Shown here: piece by piece, positions 29,298-35,470 of the stretch
Layout: every line of letters starts with the position of its first letter
How positions within the stretch are numbered: position 1 is the stretch's first letter
Notes under the pieces: generated by a model
What the model saw: the letters and a program-made list of their open reading frames with translations, nothing else
The model's database searches: none
Told to the model about the DNA's origin: nothing
Translations under genes and position numbers: made by a program
NCBI GenBank assembly: GCA_000431075.1
Contig: HF986915.1
Coordinates: 23,844 to 59,313, forward strand
Reading direction: 5' to 3'
DNA from: Firmicutes bacterium CAG:555
GTDB taxonomy: Bacteria; Bacillota; Clostridia; Oscillospirales; Oscillospiraceae
Length of the DNA: 35,470 bases

Positions 29298-30020
29298 ATG
29301 CGGAAGGTTATCAGAACGATCGTGCTCGTTGTGTGCATTGCGGCGTTTTGCTTTGCGGCATACAAACTGTATGACTACTATTCGGAAATGAAAAAGGGCG
29401 AGGACACGGTCGATAAGCTCAAGAATATAGGTGTGACCGAGGTCGAGCAGGGCGAAAAAACGCCGATTAGCGTCGATTTTGCGGCGCTGCAGGCGAAAAA
29501 TCCCGACATCATTGCATGGCTGTACAGCGAGGGTACGCCGATAAACTACCCCGTCGTGCAGTCAGACGACAACCAGTACTACCTGCGCAGACTCACCGAC
29601 GGCAGCTACAACACAAACGGCACGCTGTTCATGGACTTCCGTGACGCTGCCGACTTCAGCGGCTTCAACACCGTCATTTACGGCCACCGCATGAAGTCAA
29701 AGGCCATGTTCGGCACGCTGCCGGGCTACCTTGAGCAGGACTACTACAACGAGCATCCGGTGATGTACCTGCTCACACCGGAGAAAAGCTACAGGCTCGA
29801 TATCATGTCGAGCTTCCTGCTGCGCTCCGACTCGGATATCTATGCTCCGATAGAGACTATTGATGCCAAAAAAGCATTTTTGGACAAGATAACGACGCAA
29901 TCGGCATTCAAAACGAATGTTGAGTTCGGAACCGACGACCGCTTTGTGCTGCTGTCGACCTGCTCGTATGATTTTGAAAATGCCCGCCAGTTGGTCATTG
30001 CAAAGCTCACCGAGCTATGA
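29298..30020 (+). CDS. srtB: Class B sortase
   Basis: A 240-residue membrane-anchored transpeptidase with an N-terminal membrane segment (about 6-24). Catalytic residues are H130 (IYGHRM), C222 (LLSTCSYDFENAR) and R230. The sequence NPDIIAWLYSEGTPINYPVVQSDDNQYYL is characteristic of class B. Such sortases cut the sorting signal between Thr and Gly and link the protein to peptidoglycan. In Clostridium difficile the class B enzyme accepts (S/P)PxTG; the upstream protein ends in GPKTG, so it is the likely substrate. AGAGGG precedes the ATG. It is a separate transcription unit, with a terminator before and after it. Confidence 0.92.
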   Translation: MRKVIRTIVLVVCIAAFCFAAYKLYDYYSEMKKGEDTVDKLKNIGVTEVEQGEKTPISVDFAALQAKNPDIIAWLYSEGTPINYPVVQSDDNQYYLRRLTDGSYNTNGTLFMDFRDAADFSGFNTVIYGHRMKSKAMFGTLPGYLEQDYYNEHPVMYLLTPEKSYRLDIMSSFLLRSDSDIYAPIETIDAKKAFLDKITTQSAFKTNVEFGTDDRFVLLSTCSYDFENARQLVIAKLTEL

Positions 30021-30053
30021 AAAAACCCCGATTTATTAAATCGGGGCTTTTTT
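30021..30053. terminator. Bidirectional terminator between the sortase and the aromatic operon
   Basis: CCCCGATTT (30026-30034) pairs with AAATCGGGG (30038-30046), flanked by A6 and T6. Confidence 0.9.
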
Positions 30054-30061
30054 GCACTTAT

Positions 30062-31246
30062 TTATAGTCCGTATTCTTCGGCCAGTGCCTTGAATGCGGA
30101 GAGCGAGCGCTTGATGCGGTCAAACGGTACGCAGTAGGCAAGGCGGACATAGCCGGGGCAGCCGAATGCGTCGCCCGGAACAACGAGAATGTCCTTTTCC
30201 ATTGCCTTGCGGCAGAACGCCTGCGAGTCGCCGCCCGGAGCCTTGATGAACAGGTAAAATGCGCCGTCGGGCTTGACGCAGTTAAAGCCCATGTCACTGA
30301 GCGCCGAGAAGGCAAGCTGGCGGTTATCGTCATACTTCGAGATGTCCGCTGTCACGCCGAGGCACTCGGCCGCTGCCTGCTGGAACATCGTCGAAACGCA
30401 GACATAGCCCAGCGCCCTGCCGGCGCCGCACACCGCCGCCCAAGCATTGTCGTGCTCTGCCATCTTCGGCGAGAGAGCAAGGAAACCTATGCGCTCGCCC
30501 GGGAGCGAGAGCGACTTACTGAACGAGTAGCAATAAACGGTGTTGTCGTAGTACGCCGGAATGAATGGTACCTCGATATCGCCGTAGACCAGCTCACGGT
30601 ACGGCTCGTCGGCGACAATGTAGATGGGGCGGCCGTACTCGGCGGCCTTCTTGTTAAGCAGCTCGGCTATTGCCTTCACGCTGTCGGGCGAGAGCACGGC
30701 ACCGGAGGGGTTGTTCGGCGAATTTATGATGATTACGCTCGTTTTCGGGGTGAGCTTTGCTTCCAATGCGGCAAGATCGACCTGAAAATCCTCGTCGCAG
30801 GGCACTTCGATAAGCGTGCCGCCGGCCTGCTCGACATAGATCTTGTACTCGGGAAAATACGGTGCGAGCACGAGTGCTTCATCACCCTCGGACATGAGAG
30901 CGGCGAGGATGATAGCCAGCGCCGATGATGCGCCGTGAGTCATGTAAATGTCGTTGGGGGAATACTCAACGCCGAAGCTCTCGGTCAGATACTTTGCGAC
31001 CGCCGCTCTGACGCTCTCGAGCCCTGCCGCCGGAGCGTAGGTGTGCAGCTCAATGGGGGAGACGGTCTTCATGAGTCTTTCGACTGCATCCAAAAACTCT
31101 TTGGGCGGCTCGATACTCGGGCTGCCGATGGTAAAATCATAGACATTTTCGGGGCCGACGACCTTTGCACGCTCTGCACCGTAGGCGGCAAGCTCACGGA
31201 TGACAGCGCCGGAGCTGCCCCAAGTTATATACTTTTTCGGTATCAT
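30062..31246 (-). CDS. Class I/II PLP-dependent aminotransferase
   Basis: A 394-residue fold-type I aminotransferase. INSPNNPSG, IVADEPYRELVY and SFSKSLSLPGERIG with the PLP lysine K244 are visible. The last gene of the aromatic operon, overlapping aroQ by 4 bases, so an aromatic aminotransferase acting on phenylpyruvate (product of the PheA step) is the best inference. Aspartate or alanine aminotransferase activity cannot be ruled out by sequence. Length is normal and all core motifs are intact. Confidence 0.88.
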   Translation of the reverse strand: MIPKKYITWGSSGAVIRELAAYGAERAKVVGPENVYDFTIGSPSIEPPKEFLDAVERLMKTVSPIELHTYAPAAGLESVRAAVAKYLTESFGVEYSPNDIYMTHGASSALAIILAALMSEGDEALVLAPYFPEYKIYVEQAGGTLIEVPCDEDFQVDLAALEAKLTPKTSVIIINSPNNPSGAVLSPDSVKAIAELLNKKAAEYGRPIYIVADEPYRELVYGDIEVPFIPAYYDNTVYCYSFSKSLSLPGERIGFLALSPKMAEHDNAWAAVCGAGRALGYVCVSTMFQQAAAECLGVTADISKYDDNRQLAFSALSDMGFNCVKPDGAFYLFIKAPGGDSQAFCRKAMEKDILVVPGDAFGCPGYVRLAYCVPFDRIKRSLSAFKALAEEYGL

Positions 31247-31683
31247 GCTTTTCCCTCCAAATAGTTTTTTAGATAATTTATTGCCTGTCTGTAGCCCTCG
31301 AAGCCGAGCCCCATGTAGGTTTTGATGCAGGCCATGCCCGCATATGACACCTGCCGGAACGCCTCGCGCTGGCTGACATCGGACAGATGCACCTCAACGG
31401 CGGGTATCGCCACCGCCTTGAGCGCATCCAAAATGGCAACGCTCGTGTGGGTGTAGGCTGCGGGGTTAATGACTATGCCGTCGATATTGCCGAAGGCTTG
31501 CTGAATGCGGTCGACTATGCTGCCCTCGTGGTTTGACTGGAAAATTTCACACTCAACTCCGGCATCACGGCATGCGTCCGAAACGAACTTCTCAAGATCC
31601 GAGTAGGTCTGCCTGCCGTAGATATCCGGCTCCCTTATGCCGAGCATGTTGAGGTTCGGGCCGTTGATAACTAAAAACTTCAT
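31243..31683 (-). CDS. aroQ: 3-dehydroquinate dehydratase, type II
   Basis: A 146-residue dodecameric-type enzyme making 3-dehydroshikimate. FLVINGPNLNMLGIREPDIYG carries the general acid/base Tyr, and QSNHEGSIVDRIQ, NPAAYTHTSVAI and VHLSDVSQREAFR are the active-site segments, all intact. The ATG overlaps the aroEK stop by 4 bases and the stop overlaps the aminotransferase by 4 bases. Confidence 0.97.
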   Translation of the reverse strand: MKFLVINGPNLNMLGIREPDIYGRQTYSDLEKFVSDACRDAGVECEIFQSNHEGSIVDRIQQAFGNIDGIVINPAAYTHTSVAILDALKAVAIPAVEVHLSDVSQREAFRQVSYAGMACIKTYMGLGFEGYRQAINYLKNYLEGKA

Positions 31684-32903
31684 TTTATCATCTCCATGAT
31701 AGCGTTAACCGTGTCGTTAATATCGCCGTTGTTGTCGGCTTTTATATCCGCAAAGCGCTCGTAGAGCGGAAGTCTTGCGGCGTAAAGCTCGTTTAGGTCG
31801 GAGCTGAGTGAAATGGGTCTGCCGTCACGGGCAAGCTTATTTGTGTCACGCTCTATCCACACGATGACGCCGTTTTGGTGCAGAAGCTCGTAATTACCCG
31901 CAACCGTGACAACGCCGCCGCCGGTCGAGATGATGTTACCGCTGAGCTTGCCGACCTCGGCGGTGGCCTCGGTCTCAAGCTTGCGGAAGCCGGCTTCGCC
32001 TTGGGCGGCGAAAATCTCGGGAATGGTCACGCCCGCCTTTTCGGAAACTATCGTGTCCGTGTCAAATATCTTTCTGCCGAGCCTTTCGGCGAGCATGGTC
32101 GAGACGGCGGTCTTGCCGCTGCCGGGCATGCCGATGATGACGATGTTCTGCATCTGGTGCGACAGAACACGCTCAATGCGGTCTATCTCGCTGTCGGGGA
32201 TACTCTTTCCCGTGAACAGCTCGCAGCTGCGCTTTGCCTGCGAAACAAGCATATACAGGCCGCCTGCGCATGGGATGCCGAGCTTTTCCGCCTGCAAAAG
32301 CAGGGCTGTCCGTGCAGGATTATATACAACATCGAGTACGCCGCTGAGCTTGGGAAACTGCGTAAGATCAACGGCGGCTTTGCCATTGTTGGGGTACATG
32401 CCCACGGGCGTGGTGTTTGCGATTATTTCGGCATCGGCGTGCTTTGCAATGTTCTCGTAGTTGTCCTCGCCCCTTCGGGAGATGACAACGACCTCGCTTG
32501 CACCGAGATTTTTAAGCACCGCCTGAGCCGTGACGGAAGCACCGCCCGTTCCGAGAACGAGCGCCTTTTTGCCCTTTACCTCAATGCCGTTGTGCACAAT
32601 GAGGTTTTCAAAGCCGAATGCGTCGGTGTTATCGCCGTAGAGACTTCCGTCGGAGCGGCGGACTATCGTGTTCACGCTGCCTATCTGCGCTGCCGTCGGC
32701 GACAGCTCCGCACAGTAGGGCATGACAGATTTTTTGTATGGTATCGTGACATTCAGCCCGTCAAATTCGCCGCTTTTGAGGAAATCTTCAAGCTCCTCGG
32801 GCGATTTTTCAAACAGCTTGTATTCGTAATCGGCCAGCATGGAATGTATCTGCGGCGAATAGCTGTGGCCGAGCTTTTCGCCTAATAGTCCGCACTTTAG
32901 CAT
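31680..32903 (-). CDS. Shikimate dehydrogenase-shikimate kinase fusion
   Basis: A 407-residue two-domain protein (AroE-AroK). Residues 1-250 are shikimate dehydrogenase: GHSYSPQIH, NVTIPYK with K57, DNTDAFG and the NADP loop LGTGGAS (118-123). Residues 252-407 are shikimate kinase with Walker A GMPGSGKT (258-265), DTDT (281-284) and STGGG. The fusion joins steps 4 and 5 of the pathway in one chain. Start at the ATG of 32903, whose A is the last base of the pheA stop (TGATG); a TTG at 32906 is less likely. Both sites look intact. Confidence 0.95.
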   Translation of the reverse strand: MLKCGLLGEKLGHSYSPQIHSMLADYEYKLFEKSPEELEDFLKSGEFDGLNVTIPYKKSVMPYCAELSPTAAQIGSVNTIVRRSDGSLYGDNTDAFGFENLIVHNGIEVKGKKALVLGTGGASVTAQAVLKNLGASEVVVISRRGEDNYENIAKHADAEIIANTTPVGMYPNNGKAAVDLTQFPKLSGVLDVVYNPARTALLLQAEKLGIPCAGGLYMLVSQAKRSCELFTGKSIPDSEIDRIERVLSHQMQNIVIIGMPGSGKTAVSTMLAERLGRKIFDTDTIVSEKAGVTIPEIFAAQGEAGFRKLETEATAEVGKLSGNIISTGGGVVTVAGNYELLHQNGVIVWIERDTNKLARDGRPISLSSDLNELYAARLPLYERFADIKADNNGDINDTVNAIMEMIK

Positions 32904-34045
32904 CAAATCACCTCACTGTAGCTGCCCAGATACTCGAACTGCTCGCAAATGTCCTGAATTTCGCCCATGAGCTGAACGAAGTTGGGCGAATAGACGGGGA
33001 CATCGAGGTCAAAGTAGAACATGAACTCGAAGTCACGGTCGGGCAGGGGACGGCTTTCAAGCTTGTTGAGATTGATTCCGAGAGCGTAAAATCTCGACAG
33101 CGCCTTGTACAGTGAGCCGGGGGTGTGCGGCAGCACCATCATGAGGCTGGTGCGGTTTGCGCCCGGGTAAATTTCAAGGTTCTTGGAGATGCAGATAAAG
33201 CGGGTATAGTTGTTGCCCTTGTCCTGAATGGACGAGGCAAGGCACTCAAGACCGTAGAGCTTAACACAGGAGAAGCTGGAGATGGCGGCAATATCGTGCC
33301 TGCCGGACTCGGCGACCATTTTTGCTGCCTCGGCGGTGTTCTCGCAGGCGATGACCTTAACGCCGGTAAGCGACTGGAGATATGCGCTGCACTGGCTTAT
33401 GGCCTGCTCGTGGGAGTAAATTTCCTTAATGTCGGAAAGCTTCGTGTCTGGGAGGGCGAGCAGGTTGTGGTCTATCTTGATGCGCACACTCTTTATGATG
33501 CTGAAGCGGTGCTTCATCATGAGGTCGTACACCTTGTTGACAGAGCCTGCGGTGCTGTTTTCGAGGGGGATCACGCCGTAGCGGCACAGACCCTTTTCAA
33601 TTGCGGTGAATACGGCCTCGAAGTTCTTGAAATAGAAGATGTTCGGATTGGTGAATACCTTGTCGCAGGCAAGCTGCGAATATGCGCCCTCAACGCCCTG
33701 ACAGGCGACCAGGGGTGCGTTCGGCAAAAGCTGCGGAGTGTTCTTGATGGCGCTTTCTATCTCATCGCAGATAGCCGAATGTGTGCCGAGAAGTCTGTTC
33801 TGTCTGCTGCGGCTGAGCTCGAAAATGAGCGAATACAGCGAAAAACCGTACTCCTTGAGGTCGTCGGGGAGCTTTGCGGAAATGTCGGCAAGCTTTTTGC
33901 GCTCCCTTGCAGGGTCGTAAATGTTCATTGCGTTTTCTCTTTTATACTCTGCGACCTCGGCGGCAAGCTCCATGCGCTTGGCAAAAAGCTTGGTCAGCTC
34001 GTCGTCAACTGCGTCTATCTCGGTTCTTATCTCGTCAAGATTCAT
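32903..34045 (-). CDS. pheA: Bifunctional chorismate mutase/prephenate dehydratase
   Basis: A 380-residue fusion (P-protein). Residues 1-90 form an AroQ-type chorismate mutase (RTEIDAVDDELTKLFAKRMELA). Residues about 110-290 form prephenate dehydratase, with GVEGAYSQLA, PLENSTAGSV and the TRF motif at 281-283. Residues about 298-375 are the ACT domain, HTPGSLYKAL and ESRPLP, which binds phenylalanine for feedback control. It leads chorismate to phenylpyruvate. It overlaps aroC by 4 bases and aroEK by 1 base. Confidence 0.96.
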   Translation of the reverse strand: MNLDEIRTEIDAVDDELTKLFAKRMELAAEVAEYKRENAMNIYDPARERKKLADISAKLPDDLKEYGFSLYSLIFELSRSRQNRLLGTHSAICDEIESAIKNTPQLLPNAPLVACQGVEGAYSQLACDKVFTNPNIFYFKNFEAVFTAIEKGLCRYGVIPLENSTAGSVNKVYDLMMKHRFSIIKSVRIKIDHNLLALPDTKLSDIKEIYSHEQAISQCSAYLQSLTGVKVIACENTAEAAKMVAESGRHDIAAISSFSCVKLYGLECLASSIQDKGNNYTRFICISKNLEIYPGANRTSLMMVLPHTPGSLYKALSRFYALGINLNKLESRPLPDRDFEFMFYFDLDVPVYSPNFVQLMGEIQDICEQFEYLGSYSEVI

Positions 34046-35109
34046 TTTGTGTCCTTTCGTTTTTCAAGCAATGCGTCGTAAACTGCGATGGCGGCCGCTG
34101 CCTCAATGCACGGCACAGCTCTCGGCACAATGCAGGGATCATGTCTGCCGTGCACGGTGAGCTTCGTGTTCTCCATCGTGCGCAGGTCAACGGTGTCCTG
34201 CTCGAGGGCAATGGACGGCGTGGGCTTCACGGCCGCCCTGAACACGATGGGCATGCCGGTCGTTATGCCGCCGAGAATTCCGCCGCAGTTGTTGGTTTTT
34301 GTGATGATACTGCCGTTTTCCACGGCGAAGGGGTCGTTATTTTCGCTGCCGAGCATTTTTGCTGCGCCGAAGCCTGCGCCAAACTCAATGCCTTTAATTG
34401 CCGGTATGCCGAATACCAGCGAGGAAATGCGGTTTTCCATGCCGCCGAACATCGGGTCGCCGATACCGGCGGGGCAGCCTGATACCGCACATTCGATAAC
34501 GCCGCCGACGGAGTCGCCTTTTTCTTTGGCACTCAGAATTGCGGCCTTCATTTTTTCGCCGCACTCGTCGTTGACAACGGGGAAGGGCTTGTCGGAAGTG
34601 GCGCAAATTTCGCCCTTATCGGCAATGCCGCCGAGCTCGGCAATACGGCTCACAACGCTGATGCCCTCGGCACGGAGCAATTGCAGGCACAGGCCGCCGA
34701 CTATGCAAAGCGGAGCGGTGAGGCGACCGGAAAAATGTCCGCCGCCGGTGTAGTCCTGCGAGTTGTTGTATCTTTCGCCGGCAGTGAAGTCGGCGTGCCC
34801 CGGGCGGGGCTTATATTTAAGCTCGGAGTAGTCGCCCGAGCGGGTGTTCGTGTTTTTGATCATCGCCGTGAGCGGAGTTCCGCAGAGTCTGCCGTCAAAC
34901 AGACCCGATATAAACTCGGGAGCATCGGCCTCGCTTCTCGGGGTCGAAAATTCGCTGCGGCCGGGGGCTCTGCGCTGCATAAATCGTGCAAGTTCGTTCA
35001 TGTCCGGCTCAAAACCGGCGGGCAGTCCCTCAACCGTCACGCCGATGGCGGGGGAGTGCGACTGACCGAAGATGGTGAATCTGATATTTCCGTTAAAGCT
35101 GCTGCTCAT
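34042..35109 (-). CDS. aroC: Chorismate synthase
   Basis: A 355-residue FMN-dependent enzyme converting EPSP to chorismate. Visible signatures are FTIFGQSHSPAIG, QRRAPGRSEFSTPR, KPRPGHADFTA, GGGHFSGRLTAPL and GRHDPCIVPRAVP. The start ATG at 35109 (MSSSFNG) overlaps the aroA stop by 4 bases; a longer frame to 35208 runs into aroA. All conserved residues appear present. Confidence 0.97.
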   Translation of the reverse strand: MSSSFNGNIRFTIFGQSHSPAIGVTVEGLPAGFEPDMNELARFMQRRAPGRSEFSTPRSEADAPEFISGLFDGRLCGTPLTAMIKNTNTRSGDYSELKYKPRPGHADFTAGERYNNSQDYTGGGHFSGRLTAPLCIVGGLCLQLLRAEGISVVSRIAELGGIADKGEICATSDKPFPVVNDECGEKMKAAILSAKEKGDSVGGVIECAVSGCPAGIGDPMFGGMENRISSLVFGIPAIKGIEFGAGFGAAKMLGSENNDPFAVENGSIITKTNNCGGILGGITTGMPIVFRAAVKPTPSIALEQDTVDLRTMENTKLTVHGRHDPCIVPRAVPCIEAAAAIAVYDALLEKRKDTK

Positions 35110-35470
35110 TGTCCGCACTCCAATCCGCTGAAATTTTCCCAAAACCGTGGGAACGATTTGTTCACGCACTCGCAGCCCGTGACCGTGACGGGTTCGGTGC
35201 AAATGCATGCCGCCACCGCCGCCGACATGGCGATGCGGTGATCGTTAAAGCTGCCGATCGTGCCGCCGTGCAGCGGCCTTCCGCCGTGAATGATCAGCCC
35301 GTCGGGAAGCTCCTCAACGGAAGCGCCCAAGCTGCAAAGCAGGGTCGCCGTGGTCATTAGCCTGTCTGACTCCTTGAGTCTGACTCTGGCGGCGTTTATA
35401 ATATGCGTGTCGCCCTCGGCGGCCGCCGCCACAACGGACAAGAACGGCACGGGGTTGGGTATCTCGGAAG
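35106..35470 (-). CDS. aroA: EPSP synthase, C-terminal part (5' end outside window)
   Basis: The last 120 residues of 5-enolpyruvylshikimate-3-phosphate synthase. PVPFLSVVAAAAEGDT, RLKESDRL, GGTIGSFNDHRIAM and the closing SFPRFWENF are diagnostic. The frame runs to the window edge. It heads the visible part of the aromatic operon, and its stop overlaps aroC by 4 bases. Confidence 0.96.
   Translation of the reverse strand, partial: SEIPNPVPFLSVVAAAAEGDTHIINAARVRLKESDRLMTTATLLCSLGASVEELPDGLIIHGGRPLHGGTIGSFNDHRIAMSAAVAACICTEPVTVTGCECVNKSFPRFWENFSGLECGQ

Noticed and set aside
31875..32885. 336-codon + frame opposite the AroE-AroK fusion
   Set aside because: Antisense shadow without recognisable motifs.
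33125..34081. 318-codon + frame opposite pheA
   Set aside because: Antisense shadow; pheA has complete domain motifs.
35110..35208. N-terminal extension of chorismate synthase
   Set aside because: The extra 33 codons lie inside aroA, and the conserved start MSSSFNG fits the family.

Overview
The window comes from a chromosome of a spore-forming Gram-positive anaerobe of the class Clostridia, most likely an Oscillospiraceae/Ruminococcaceae-type gut bacterium. This is inferred from spoIIR and spoVT (endospore genes), a MurT/GatD-type pair, a class B sortase with a Clostridia-style PKTG sorting signal, an ECF vitamin transporter subunit next to a type III pantothenate kinase, strong AGGAGG-type ribosome sites, and G/C-rich third codon positions. 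No prophage, insertion sequence, CRISPR array or rRNA operon was seen. Most of the window is ordinary core-genome content with short, well-delimited operons.

Layout. 1-3100 (+): the 3' end of dnaJ, a MarR regulator, and a two-subunit aconitase-X enzyme. 3098-6024 (-): a metalloenzyme-type phosphoglycerate mutase, ispE (MEP isoprenoid pathway) and spoIIR. 6121-7940 (+): a membrane-anchored ComEC-like metallo-beta-lactamase protein and an EamA transporter. 7934-10975 (-): a GH13 alpha-glucosidase, a NimA-like flavoprotein and a YhcC-type radical SAM protein. 11165-15053 (+): an ECF S component (probably pantothenate), coaX with a frameshifting 32-bp duplication, and a secreted transglutaminase/Fn3 protein. 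15109-16383 (-): an L-cysteine desulfidase. 16546-22060 (+): pssA, a Crp/Fnr regulator, a heptad-repeat membrane protein, DegV, a small unknown protein and a nucleotidyltransferase. 22237-22746 (-): tRNA-Asp, tRNA-Thr and a 58-residue basic membrane protein gene. 22818-24895 (+): a MurT/GatD-like pair in which the GatD partner has lost its catalytic Cys and His. 24927-28447 (-): an aromatic/serine-type amino-acid permease, a membrane-anchored alpha/beta hydrolase, a small MBL hydrolase, and spoVT. 28614-30020 (+): a sortase substrate and a class B sortase. 30062-35470 (-): a tightly coupled aromatic amino-acid operon, aroA-aroC-pheA-aroEK-aroQ-aminotransferase.

How the genes work together. 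The aromatic operon runs from 3-dehydroquinate through chorismate and prephenate to phenylpyruvate, with a terminal aminotransferase that could make phenylalanine. All junctions overlap by 1-4 bases, so translation is probably coupled. The ECF S component and CoaX form an uptake-and-trap pair for pantothenate. The sortase and the PKTG protein form an enzyme-substrate pair. Because ispE shows that isoprenoids come from the MEP pathway, the aconitase-X pair is unlikely to serve a mevalonate route, and a catabolic role under the adjacent MarR regulator is more likely.

Most interesting points: the catalytically dead GatD-like protein paired with an altered MurT; a 32-bp imperfect tandem duplication that shifts the frame at the end of coaX; convergent genes whose terminator palindrome encodes the same C-terminal residues on both strands; a hairpin that covers the spoIIR ribosome site; and a sortase substrate whose signal peptide appears truncated. 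All assignments come from reading the sequence and from remembered family motifs; no database search was run.
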